A DNA stretch of 14,356 nucleotides, from positions 1-14,356 of the forward strand of contig JBBIQZ010000015.1 in the NCBI GenBank assembly GCA_037442065.1, given 5' to 3'. Position numbers and translations under genes: made by a program. This document shows positions 1 to 8,322 of this stretch, in pieces. Each line of letters opens with the position of its first letter. Position 1 is the first letter of the stretch. The DNA is from JBBIQZ01 sp037442065 (lineage in GTDB: Bacteria > Patescibacteriota > CPR2_A > CG2-30-33-46). The notes under the pieces were generated by a model. The model searched no databases. It worked only from the letters and a program-made list of their open reading frames with translations, and had not been told where the DNA came from.

Positions 1-401
1 CCGCCGGTTTCATTGGAAGCATCAATAAGCTCTTCCGCCAAATTTTGGGAAAATGATTTTCCCTTTTTAGCTCTGGCGGCAGTAATAATCCATTTCATCG
101 CCAAGTGCTGTTTTCTTTTTGGAGCAACCTCTACCGGAATTTGATAAGCTGCGCCACCGATTCTTCGCGGTCTTACTTCCAAAACAGGACTAACATTTTT
201 TAGAGCCTTTTCGTAAACTTCCAAAGAATCTTTTTTGGTCTTTTCGGCAATAATATCAAAAGCACCGTAAACTAAAGCTTCGGCGGTTGCTTTTTTGCCG
301 CGAAGCATTATTTTATTAATAAATTTGGCAATATCAACCCTCTTGAACCTAGGGTCACCTTCGATTTTTCTTTTTTTAATTTTTAGTTTTCCTCGTGCCA
401 T
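1..401 (-). CDS. rpsG: 30S ribosomal protein S7, 3' end cut by window edge
   Basis: S7 is a primary binding protein of the 3' major domain of 16S rRNA and helps form the head of the small subunit and the exit site. The first 133 residues are present, out of roughly 156 in the family; the C-terminus lies beyond the left edge. The start MARGKLKIKK is followed by the family signature EGDPRFKRVDIAKFINKIM and LRGKKATAEALVYGA, then the conserved VRPRRIGGAAYQIPVEV segment (RNA-binding beta hairpin) and the AMKWI helix, ending in DASNETG. The ATG at 399-401 fits the usual S7 length, but no Shine-Dalgarno is visible in the 20 nt before it. It is the last gene seen of the rpoB-rpoC-rpsL-rpsG run, 79 nt after rpsL. 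Identification is secure. Confidence 0.97.
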   Translation of the reverse strand, partial: MARGKLKIKKRKIEGDPRFKRVDIAKFINKIMLRGKKATAEALVYGAFDIIAEKTKKDSLEVYEKALKNVSPVLEVRPRRIGGAAYQIPVEVAPKRKQHLAMKWIITAARAKKGKSFSQNLAEELIDASNETG

Positions 402-405
402 AATT

Positions 406-482
406 TAGTTACTAGTTATTAGGCACTAGGCACTAGGGTTTGTTTTATTATACTGATGCCTAGTTACTGATGCCTTATGCCT
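406..482. repeat. Short-word repeats in the rpsL-rpsG spacer
   Basis: This spacer is built of short repeated words. The heptamer TAGGCAC occurs in tandem at 420-426 and 427-433 with a partial third copy (TAGG). TACTGATGCCT occurs at 451-461 and 465-475. AGTTACT is at 407-413 and 462-468. AGGCA and TGCCT words face each other, so the two halves can form an imperfect hairpin. On the minus strand the middle holds a perfect TATAAT (447-452), about 45 nt before the rpsG ATG, but no convincing -35 is found. A weak promoter for rpsG is possible but not supported further. Similar word-repeat spacers occur before clpP. Confidence 0.7.
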
Positions 483-900
483 AGCTTTTCCCTTTCTTTG
501 TCCCGTATCTGGAACGCCCCTTTTTCCGTTCAGATACTCCAGCTGTATCTAAAGTTCCCCTTACTACATGATATCTAACTCCCGGCAAATCTTTAACTCT
601 GCCGCCTCTTATTAAAACAATGGAGTGTTCCTGCAAATTGTGGCCGATTCCCGGGATATAAGCGGTTACTTCCATTCCGTTAGTCAACCTTACTCTGGCA
701 ATTTTTCGCAAAGCCGAGTTTGGTTTTTTAGGAGTTGTTGTAGAAACTTTAACGGCTACCCCGCGCTTAAAGGGAGCGCCCTTGGGTAATTTGGTATATC
801 TATTTTTTAAAGCATTAAAAGTTGAAACCAATGCCGGAACCTTGGTTTTTTTAAGTTTGCTTTTTCTCTTTTGTTTAATTAATTGATTTATTGTTGGCAC
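481..900 (-). CDS. rpsL: 30S ribosomal protein S12
   Basis: S12 sits at the decoding centre and contributes to codon-anticodon proofreading. The protein has 139 residues, longer than the E. coli protein (124). The extra stretch lies around residues 25-46 (FNALKNRYTKLPKGAPFKRG), where Firmicutes S12 also has a longer loop. The hallmark TPKKPNSALRK (residues 56-66), GHNLQEHSIVLIRGGRVKDLPGVRYH region and YGTKKGK end are intact. Lys58 and Lys103 correspond to E. coli Lys42 and Lys87 and Pro106 to Pro90, the usual streptomycin-resistance positions; all are wild type. The start is a GTG (898-900) because MPTINQL is the canonical N-terminus; AAAGGA about 10 nt upstream can serve as ribosome-binding site. 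It follows rpoC by 101 nt. Confidence 0.98.
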   Translation of the reverse strand: MPTINQLIKQKRKSKLKKTKVPALVSTFNALKNRYTKLPKGAPFKRGVAVKVSTTTPKKPNSALRKIARVRLTNGMEVTAYIPGIGHNLQEHSIVLIRGGRVKDLPGVRYHVVRGTLDTAGVSERKKGRSRYGTKKGKS

Positions 901-943
901 TTGCCACTAATCCTTTCGCTAATTTAAATTACTAATTTTCTCT

Positions 944-959
944 AATTCATCCGTGAATT
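944..959 (-). other. Small stem-loop at the 5' end of the rpsL leader
   Basis: The minus strand can fold AAUUCA-CGGA-UGAAUU, a perfect 6-bp AU-rich stem with a 4-nt loop. It falls at the predicted transcript start of the candidate promoter at 965-992. It may be a 5' stabilising hairpin or chance; there is no U-tract, so it is not a terminator. Confidence 0.35.
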
Positions 960-964
960 TATAT

Positions 965-992
965 ATTTTACACTTTTTTAATTGATTTTCAA
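965..992 (-). promoter_or_regulatory. Candidate sigma70-type promoter for rpsL-rpsG
   Basis: On the minus strand TTGAAA (987-992) is separated by 16 nt from TAAAAT (965-970). This lies in the 101-nt rpoC-rpsL spacer and would start a leader of about 58 nt. It would let S12 and S7 be made in excess of RNA polymerase. The spacer is short by 1 nt and the DNA AT-rich, so this is only a candidate. Confidence 0.45.
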
Positions 993-1001
993 TACTTTAA
1001 T

Positions 1002-4000
1002 CTAAACTTCTCCTGCTCTTACCTTTTCTAGATGTTTTTTAATTCTTTCTTGATCAAAGCCTGTTCCAGCCGGAATTAGTTTTCCGATAATAACATTTTC
1101 TTTAAGCCCTCGAAGTTCGTCAATTTTTCCGGTAGTTGCCGCCTTTATAAGCTCTCTTGTTGTTTCTTGGAAGGAAGCTGCCGAAAGAAAGCTTTCAGTA
1201 TTTAAGGCGGCTCTGGTAATTCCTAAGAGAAGAAGTTCGCCAGTGGCTGGTTTTTTGCCGGCTTTTTTAAGCGTTTGATTTACCGAATCAAACCTAAATT
1301 TATCAATAATCTCTCCGGATAAAAAGTTGGAATCGCCGCTGGTTTTGATCCTTATTCTTAAAAACATCTGTCTTACAATACATTCTAAATGCTTATCGTT
1401 AATTGATTGACCTTGAGAAGCATAAATTTGTTGAACTTCTTTCATAATATAGCGTTGAACTGCTTTTGCTCCTAAAAGTTTATGAAGATCAAAAAGATTT
1501 ACACTTCCTTCAGTAAGTTGGGTGCCGATAGTTACTTTTTCTCCTTTGGCAACTTTTAGAGTTAAAAACTTAGGAACCTTGTATTCCTTAACTTCTCCGT
1601 CCAAATGAGTAACCAAAACTTCATTGTCGGAAATCTTAACTTTACCGGCTTCTTTGGCATTTAAAGTTTTTCCATCTTTTGATTTAGCAATTTCAGCTTT
1701 TTTGTCTATTTTTTGGCCATTTTTTACACTAAGCGTGTAACCTTGGGGAATCTGATATTTATCTTCTGGAATATTTTCGGAAAATACTTTAATAATCTTT
1801 TCATCGTCGGTTTCTTCAATATCTACAATGCCGTCTATTTCGGTAAGCTGAGCTTGAACATGGGGTACTCTTGCCTCAAAAAGTTCTTCAACTCTAGGCA
1901 AACCTTGAGTGATATCTTCGGCGGCAACACCTCCAATGTGAAAAGTTCTCATAGTAAGCTGAGTTCCTGGCTCTCCAATCGACTGGGCGGCAATAACTCC
2001 GACGGCTTCTCCAAGTTTAACAACTCCTCCCCTGGCTAAATCTCTCCCGTAACATTTTTGGCAAGCCCCCCAAGGAGTTTTGCAAGTAAGCATTGATCTT
2101 ATTCTTACCTCTTTTAAATTTTCATTTTTTTCCAGCTCCAGGGCAGTTTCTTCGCTTATTTCTTTGTTTGCTTCTAATAAAATTTTTCCTTTTTCGTCTT
2201 TAACAGACTCAGCAGTAAATCTTCCCAATAAACGATTAGAAAAAGCCTCGCTAATTTCCTTTGATTCTTCCTTGGTTACTAAAAGGCCTTCTTTATCTTT
2301 GCAATCTTCTTCGGTTATGATGATGTCTTGAGCTACATCAACTAAACGTCTGGTTAAGTAGCCAGAGTCTGAAGTTCTTAAGGCTGTGTCTGATTTACCT
2401 TTTCTGGCTCCGTGAGTAGAAATAAAATATTCCAAAACCGAAAATCCTTCTTTGAAATTTGCTTTAATTGGAAGCTCAATGGTTTTTCCGGCCGGATTAG
2501 CAACTAGTCCTTTCATCCCGGCCATCTGGGTAACGTTTTCATCATTTCCACGAGCTCCAGAATCAACCATTAAAAAGATTGAACTGGTTTCGGGCAATTC
2601 TTCCAACATAGCCTTGGTTACTTCTCCTTTAAGTTTGGTCCATAAATCAATTACTTTGGCATATCTTTCTTCATTAGTTAAAAGACCTTTTCTAAAGTGA
2701 GATTCAATTTCGGCGGTTTTTTCTTCGGCCTCTTTAATGATTTGTTCTTTCTTTTTGGGCACATGCATATCGGCCATCGAGAAAGTAGTTCCCGATTTGG
2801 TTGCCCACCTAAAGCCTATGTCCTTTAAATCATCAACAAGTTTTACACTTTCTTCTGGTTTGCAGGTATCAAAACACTCGGTGACAAGTTTCTTTAAATT
2901 CTTTTTGGTCATCACTTCGTTTCTAAAACCAACGCTTTTGGGCAAAATATCATTAAATAAAAATCTTCCTAGAGTAGATTCGGTAACTTTTCCCTCATAA
3001 AGTACCTTAATTTTAGCGTGAAGTTCTATATTATTATTTTCATAAGCCAAGATAGCCTCGTTTAAAGAAGAAAAAATCTTTCCTTCGCCTTTGGCGCCTT
3101 CTTTTTCTAGAGTTAAATAATAACAGCCTAAGATCATATCTTGGGTTGGAGTAACTATCGGCTCGCCGGCAGAAGGTTTTAATAAATTATTAACCGAAGC
3201 CATTATGTTCTTAGCTTCTTCTTGGGCTCTTTTTGAAAGAGGGAGATGGACGGCCATCTGGTCGCCATCGAAGTCAGCATTAAAAGCAACACAAACTAGA
3301 GGATGAATTTGAATGGCTTTTCCTTCAATTAAAACGGGGTTAAAAGCCTGGATTCCTAAACGATGAAGAGTGGGAGCTCTGTTTAGAAGAACATGTTTTT
3401 CTCTGGTTATTTCTTCTAAAATATCCCAGACCTCAAAACGAGAAAGTTCAATCATTCTGTTTGCAGTCTTTACATTATGAGCAAGCCCATCTTGGATAAG
3501 CCTGGAAATAACAAAAGGTTTAAAAAGCTCTAAAGCCATTTTTTTAGGAAGCCCGCATTGATTAATTTTTAAATTCGGACCAACAACAATAACAGAACGA
3601 CCGGAATAATCCACTCTCTTTCCAAGCAGATTCTGCCTAAAGCGGCCTTGTTTTCCCTTTAAAATATCTGAAAGTGATTTTAATTTTCGCTTTGCGCCTG
3701 CTTGAGAAACTACTTTTTCTCTCCTGATATTATTATCAAGTAAAGCATCAACCGCTTCTTGGAGCATTCTTTTTTCGTTTCGTAAAATTACTTCTGGCGC
3801 ACCAAGCTCCATAAGTTTTTTTAAACGATTGTTTCTGTTTATAACTCTTCGGTAAAGATCATTTAAATCAGAGGCGGCAAACCTGCCTCCGTCTAGCTGA
3901 ACCATTGGCCTTAAATCCGGTGGAATAACCGGCAAAACAGTTATTATCATCCATTCGGGTTTAATCCCCGAATTTTTTAAATTCTCAACAAATTCTAATC

Positions 4001-4868
4001 TTTTTAAAGCTTTTTTCTTTTTCTGTCCCGAGCTTTCGGCAGCTTCCTCTTGCAATTCTTTGCTTAATTTAGAAAGATCAACTTTTTTTAAGATTTCATA
4101 AATTGCCTCTGCTCCCATACCGGCCTTAAAAACATTACCAAACTTTAAGGATAAATCGCGGTATGTTTGCTCGGAAATCAAAGACAAAGGCGAAAGGTTT
4201 TTTAACTCACTTTGAGCCTGTTTTTTAGCATCTTCAAGCCTTTGGATTTCGTCCTGATATTCTTTGTCTAACCTTTTTTGCTCCTTTTCTTGATCTTTTT
4301 TTTCTGCATCCTTGCCTTGTTTTTTAAGCTGGGAGGTGTCTTTCTCGTAATTTAATTTAGCTTCGTTTTTTCTTTCCTTAAATTCAACCTCCAGCTGTTC
4401 TAAGGCCTGTTTTCTAGCCTCTTCATCTACCTCTAAAATTACAAAGTTTGCAAAATAAACTACCTGCTCTATGTCTTTAATAGTTAAATTTAAAACCAAA
4501 CCGATTTTAGAAGATGTTCCCCTTAAATACCAAATATGAGCAACTGGCGAAGCTAAAGAAATATGGCCCATTCGGTCCCTTCTTACGATAGATCTAGTTA
4601 CTTCCACTCCGCACTTGTCGCAGACAATGCCTTTGTATCTTATTCTTTTATATTTCCCGCAGTAGCATTCCCAATCTTTAGTAGGACCAAAAATGCTTTC
4701 GGAAAATAATCCGTCTTTTTCCGGTTTTTGGGTTCTATAATTTATTGTCTCGGGCTTTATTACTTCGCCGTGGGACCAAGCTAAAATTTTTTCCGGAGAA
4801 GCCAGTTTAAGCTTTATGGCTTCAAATTCGGTTGCGCTTGGATTTTTTTGTTCTTTTTTATATTCCAT
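1002..4868 (-). CDS. rpoC: DNA-directed RNA polymerase subunit beta'
   Basis: The beta' subunit forms one wall of the RNA polymerase cleft and holds the catalytic magnesium. The protein has 1288 residues. The N-terminal zinc site is Cys68, Cys70, Cys83, Cys86. The clamp and rudder region reads PEWMI...LPPDLRPMV-like at 304-323, then NDLYRRVINRNNRL and GKQGRFRQNLLGKRVDYSGR. The catalytic loop NADFDGDQM is at 530-538 with Asp532, Asp534 and Asp536. The bridge helix region ARKGKSDTALRTSDSGYLTRR is near 821-841, the second zinc site is Cys856, Cys929, Cys936, Cys939, and the trigger-loop helix QLTMRTFHIGG is at 970-980. A lysine/glutamate-rich stretch at about 150-222 is an insertion relative to E. 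coli and looks like a coiled coil. The ATG follows an AGAGG site at 4 nt. It is 19 nt after rpoB and clearly co-transcribed. Confidence 0.99.
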   Translation of the reverse strand: MEYKKEQKNPSATEFEAIKLKLASPEKILAWSHGEVIKPETINYRTQKPEKDGLFSESIFGPTKDWECYCGKYKRIRYKGIVCDKCGVEVTRSIVRRDRMGHISLASPVAHIWYLRGTSSKIGLVLNLTIKDIEQVVYFANFVILEVDEEARKQALEQLEVEFKERKNEAKLNYEKDTSQLKKQGKDAEKKDQEKEQKRLDKEYQDEIQRLEDAKKQAQSELKNLSPLSLISEQTYRDLSLKFGNVFKAGMGAEAIYEILKKVDLSKLSKELQEEAAESSGQKKKKALKRLEFVENLKNSGIKPEWMIITVLPVIPPDLRPMVQLDGGRFAASDLNDLYRRVINRNNRLKKLMELGAPEVILRNEKRMLQEAVDALLDNNIRREKVVSQAGAKRKLKSLSDILKGKQGRFRQNLLGKRVDYSGRSVIVVGPNLKINQCGLPKKMALELFKPFVISRLIQDGLAHNVKTANRMIELSRFEVWDILEEITREKHVLLNRAPTLHRLGIQAFNPVLIEGKAIQIHPLVCVAFNADFDGDQMAVHLPLSKRAQEEAKNIMASVNNLLKPSAGEPIVTPTQDMILGCYYLTLEKEGAKGEGKIFSSLNEAILAYENNNIELHAKIKVLYEGKVTESTLGRFLFNDILPKSVGFRNEVMTKKNLKKLVTECFDTCKPEESVKLVDDLKDIGFRWATKSGTTFSMADMHVPKKKEQIIKEAEEKTAEIESHFRKGLLTNEERYAKVIDLWTKLKGEVTKAMLEELPETSSIFLMVDSGARGNDENVTQMAGMKGLVANPAGKTIELPIKANFKEGFSVLEYFISTHGARKGKSDTALRTSDSGYLTRRLVDVAQDIIITEEDCKDKEGLLVTKEESKEISEAFSNRLLGRFTAESVKDEKGKILLEANKEISEETALELEKNENLKEVRIRSMLTCKTPWGACQKCYGRDLARGGVVKLGEAVGVIAAQSIGEPGTQLTMRTFHIGGVAAEDITQGLPRVEELFEARVPHVQAQLTEIDGIVDIEETDDEKIIKVFSENIPEDKYQIPQGYTLSVKNGQKIDKKAEIAKSKDGKTLNAKEAGKVKISDNEVLVTHLDGEVKEYKVPKFLTLKVAKGEKVTIGTQLTEGSVNLFDLHKLLGAKAVQRYIMKEVQQIYASQGQSINDKHLECIVRQMFLRIRIKTSGDSNFLSGEIIDKFRFDSVNQTLKKAGKKPATGELLLLGITRAALNTESFLSAASFQETTRELIKAATTGKIDELRGLKENVIIGKLIPAGTGFDQERIKKHLEKVRAGEV

Positions 4869-4887
4869 AATTCCTCTTAATTTCTAT

Positions 4888-7800
4888 TTAGGATTTGGCT
4901 TTTACTGCTTCCTCTTCTTTCTTTACTGATTTTTCCTCAGAAGCTTCTTTAGCTACTTCTTTTGTTTCTTCGGGCTTTTCTTCAGTTTCCGGCTTTTTCT
5001 CCCCTTCCATCAATTGAACCTCAAGCGCTAATCCTTGAAGCTCTTTTACTAAAACATTAAACGACTCGGGAGTAGAAGGCTCTTTGATTTCTTCACCTTT
5101 AATAATTGCCTCGTAAGTTTTTGAACGGCCGATAACATCGTCGGATTTAACGGTAAGCATTTCCCGTAAAGTATAAGCAGAGCCGTAAGCTTCTAAGGCC
5201 CAAACTTCCATTTCCCCAAACCTCTGACCTCCAAACATTGCTTTTCCGCCTAATGGCTGTTGGGTTACTAGAGAATAAGGACCCGTAGAACGAGCATGAA
5301 TCTTGTCTTCAACAAGATGAATCAATTTCATCATATAAATTATGCCAACCGTTACTCGTCTATCAAAAAGTTCGCCCGTTCTTCCGTCATAAAGCTCAAC
5401 TTTGCCGTCTTTAGCCAAACCGGCTTTATTAAGCTCGCTTTTTATTTGCTCCCAAGAAACACCATCAAAAACCGGGGTAGCGATTTTAAACCCTTGTTTA
5501 TGAGCGGCTACTCCTAAATGAGTTTCTAAAATTTGACCGATATTCATTCTAGAGGTAACACCTAGGGGGTTTAAAATAATATCAACCGGAGTGCCGTCTT
5601 CTAAAAACGGCATATCTTCTTGAGGTAGAACCCTAGAAATTACCCCTTTATTTCCATGTCTTCCGGCAAGTTTGTCACCGGCAGTTACTTTTCGCATCTG
5701 AGCAACCGAAACTTGAACTCTTTTTATAACTCCGGCCGGAAGCTCATCGCCTTTTTCGCGGCTAAAAGTTTTAATGGCAATTACTTTACCGTTTTCACCA
5801 TGAGGCAGTCTTAAAGAAGTATCTTTAACGTCCCGGGCCTTTTCTCCGAAGATAGCTCGAAGAAGTCTTTCTTCGGCAGATAATTCTGTTTCTCCTTTAG
5901 GAGTAATTTTTCCGACTAAAATATCGCCGGCATCAATTTCTGCGCCTATCCTAATAATGCCGTCTTCATCTAAGTTTCTTAAAGCATCTTCGCCAACATT
6001 AGGAATATCCCGGGTTATAATTTCCGGACCGAGCTTGGTATCTCTCACGTCAATAGAAAAATCTTCTATATGAATTGAAGTATAAATATCGTCTTTTACC
6101 AATCTTTCTGATATTAAAATAGCGTCTTCAAAATTTCCGCCGCCCCAAGTCATAAAAGCCACTAAGACATTTTGACCCAAAGCTAGTTCGCCGTTTTGAG
6201 TTGAAGAGCTGTCCGCGAGAACGTCGCCTTTTTTTACTTCCTGACCAACACTAACTATTGGCCGATTGGTAATTGCTAAGGCCTGATTTGAACGTTCAAA
6301 TTTCTTTAATTTGTATTCGGAAACTCCGCCTCCTTTTTCTATAACTACAATTTTTTCGGCCGTTACAGAAGAAACTTTTCCGGCTTCCTTAGCAATTAAA
6401 AGATAGCCCGAGTCTTTGGCAATTCTTTCTTCAATACCGGTGCCAACTATCGGTGATTGCGGCCTAATTAAAGGAACTGCTTGACGCTGCATATTAGAAC
6501 CCATCATTGCTCGACCGGCATCATCGTGCTCTAGAAAAGGAATTAAAGCAGCGGTTATAGAAACAATTTGTTTTGGCGAGACATCCATGAAAGTCACTTC
6601 TTCAACTGGTCTAATATCTGGTTCGCCGTGGCTTCTTACAGGAATTCTAGGCTCAACAAAGGAATTTTCTTTATCTAATACGGAATTTGCCTGAGCAATT
6701 ACTGCCCTCTCTTCGTCTAAAGCGTTAAGATGAACAATTTCGTCAGTTACAACGGGTTTTATAGAAACTTCTAAAACTCCTGCTTTTTTTATTTTTGAAG
6801 CTTGCTCTTTGGTGATTTTTACTCCGGGACCAACCACTCTTTTGCCTTTAGGGTCTAAAACATCTTCTTTAGTGGTTTTACCGATTAATTCCTTTTCGTC
6901 TTGCCCGGAAATTTTTTGTAGAACTTTTCTGTAAGGTGATTCGATAAATCCGTATTCATTTACTATTGCATAACTTGCCAAAGAATTAACCAACCCAATA
7001 TTTGGTCCTTCGGGAGTTTCTATCGGACAAATTCTTCCATAATGAGTTGTATGAACATCTCTTACTTCAAAACCCGCCCTTTCTCTAGATAATCCCCCGG
7101 GACCCATTGCGTTTAGCCTTCGTTTATGAGCCAATTCGGATAAAGGATTGGTTTGATCCATAAATTGAGATAATTGCGAAGATGCAAAAAATTCTCTAAC
7201 TGCCGCTACAATCGGCCTAACATTAATCAATTGAGCTGGAGTTAAAGTTTCTATATCGGCAATACTTAAACGGTCTTTGGCAATTCTTTCAACTCTTAAA
7301 AGCCCTTTTCTAAAATTAGCCTGGATGAGTTCACCGACTGTTTTTAATCGGCGATTGCCCAAGTGGTCTATATCGTCTGCTTGGCCGATACCATTATTTA
7401 ATAAAATGATTTCAGAAATTACGGCAACCACATCAGATAAAGATAAAACTCTGTGTTCTTTATCAACCGGAACATTCAAATTCAGCTTTTTGTTTAATTT
7501 ATAACGGCCTACTTTGCCCAAATCGTATCTTCTAAAATCAAAAAACATTGCTTCGATAAGCTGTCTAGCGCTTTCGGGAGTGGCTAAATCGCCAGGACGC
7601 ACTCTTTTATAAATCTCAACAAAAGCTTCGCTTTGAGTTTTTGAAGGATCTTTTTCTAGAGTTGCCTTAATGTAGTCCCTCTCTTTGTCCGTGTTAACAT
7701 CGGCAAAAAGCTCGTAAATTTGTTTTTCGTCTTCAGCACCAAAAATTCTTAAAAGAGAAGTTATAGGAATCTTCCTTTTACGGTCTATTTTTACTGAAAT

Positions 7801-8322
7801 AACATTTTTGTTGGAAGTTTCAAATTCAAGCCAGGCGCCCCGGTTAGGAATAATTTTTGCTCCAGCCAATTCCAAATCTCCGACGGTTTCGGAAACGAAA
7901 AATACTCCCGAAGATCTAACCAACTGGGAAACTACAACCCTTTCAACGCCATTTATAATAAATGTTCCTCTATCGGTCATTAAAGGAAAATCGCCTAAAA
8001 AAACTTCTTGCGCCGATAAAACTTCGTCAGTTTCTTTGTTTGTAAGTTTTAGCTGACACCGTAGAGGCGCCTCAAAAGTTATGTTCTTTTCTTTGGCAAT
8101 CTCTTCGGTGTTTTTAGGTTCGTCTAAATAATAATCTAAAAAAGAAAGCTCAAGCTTCTTCGCTGGATCCTCGATAGGAGAAATTTCGTCTAAAAGCTCT
8201 CGCAAACCTTCTTTTACAAACCAGTTATAAGAATCGATTTGCACTTTGGCTAAATTAGGAAGAGGAAAAACTTCTTGGGGTGATTTTAAAAATTGCCTTT
8301 TAGTCTGAGGATTTTGAAACAT
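4888..8322 (-). CDS. rpoB: DNA-directed RNA polymerase subunit beta
   Basis: The beta subunit is the other half of the RNA polymerase active cleft and carries the rifampicin pocket. It has 1144 residues, shorter than E. coli (1342), consistent with absence of the large lineage inserts. The rifampicin region SSQLSQFMDQTNPLSELAHK runs 381-400, followed by RRLNAMGPGGL. Asn404 occupies the place of E. coli Ser531, while Asp389 and His399 (E. coli Asp516, His526) are conserved. Further hallmarks are TPEGPNIGL (436-444), NMQRQAVPL (610-618), FEDAILISE (731-739), the catalytic lysines Lys884 and Lys892 in GDKLAGRHGNKG, and KAMFGGQRFGEMEVWALEAYG (1027-1047). The normal protein end is near 1107; a tail of about 37 residues rich in Lys and Glu follows. 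The ATG has AAAGGA some 12 nt upstream, a long spacing, but MFQNPQTKRQF is a reasonable N-terminus. Confidence 0.99.
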   Translation of the reverse strand: MFQNPQTKRQFLKSPQEVFPLPNLAKVQIDSYNWFVKEGLRELLDEISPIEDPAKKLELSFLDYYLDEPKNTEEIAKEKNITFEAPLRCQLKLTNKETDEVLSAQEVFLGDFPLMTDRGTFIINGVERVVVSQLVRSSGVFFVSETVGDLELAGAKIIPNRGAWLEFETSNKNVISVKIDRKRKIPITSLLRIFGAEDEKQIYELFADVNTDKERDYIKATLEKDPSKTQSEAFVEIYKRVRPGDLATPESARQLIEAMFFDFRRYDLGKVGRYKLNKKLNLNVPVDKEHRVLSLSDVVAVISEIILLNNGIGQADDIDHLGNRRLKTVGELIQANFRKGLLRVERIAKDRLSIADIETLTPAQLINVRPIVAAVREFFASSQLSQFMDQTNPLSELAHKRRLNAMGPGGLSRERAGFEVRDVHTTHYGRICPIETPEGPNIGLVNSLASYAIVNEYGFIESPYRKVLQKISGQDEKELIGKTTKEDVLDPKGKRVVGPGVKITKEQASKIKKAGVLEVSIKPVVTDEIVHLNALDEERAVIAQANSVLDKENSFVEPRIPVRSHGEPDIRPVEEVTFMDVSPKQIVSITAALIPFLEHDDAGRAMMGSNMQRQAVPLIRPQSPIVGTGIEERIAKDSGYLLIAKEAGKVSSVTAEKIVVIEKGGGVSEYKLKKFERSNQALAITNRPIVSVGQEVKKGDVLADSSSTQNGELALGQNVLVAFMTWGGGNFEDAILISERLVKDDIYTSIHIEDFSIDVRDTKLGPEIITRDIPNVGEDALRNLDEDGIIRIGAEIDAGDILVGKITPKGETELSAEERLLRAIFGEKARDVKDTSLRLPHGENGKVIAIKTFSREKGDELPAGVIKRVQVSVAQMRKVTAGDKLAGRHGNKGVISRVLPQEDMPFLEDGTPVDIILNPLGVTSRMNIGQILETHLGVAAHKQGFKIATPVFDGVSWEQIKSELNKAGLAKDGKVELYDGRTGELFDRRVTVGIIYMMKLIHLVEDKIHARSTGPYSLVTQQPLGGKAMFGGQRFGEMEVWALEAYGSAYTLREMLTVKSDDVIGRSKTYEAIIKGEEIKEPSTPESFNVLVKELQGLALEVQLMEGEKKPETEEKPEETKEVAKEASEEKSVKKEEEAVKAKS

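Noticed and set aside
406..482. CRISPR-like repeats in the rpsL-rpsG spacer
   Set aside because: Repeat units are 7-11 bases without regular spacers and no cas genes are present.
1713..3000. Plus-strand open frames inside rpoC
   Set aside because: They overlap conserved rpoC codons, have no homology I can recognise and no ribosome-binding sites; they are shadows of the minus-strand gene.
5296..8056. Plus-strand open frames inside rpoB
   Set aside because: Same reason: low-quality shadows of a strongly conserved gene.
1002..8322. Alternative genetic code (TGA as Gly or Trp)
   Set aside because: No in-frame TGA interrupts any conserved gene, and TGA is used as the stop of the M24 gene.
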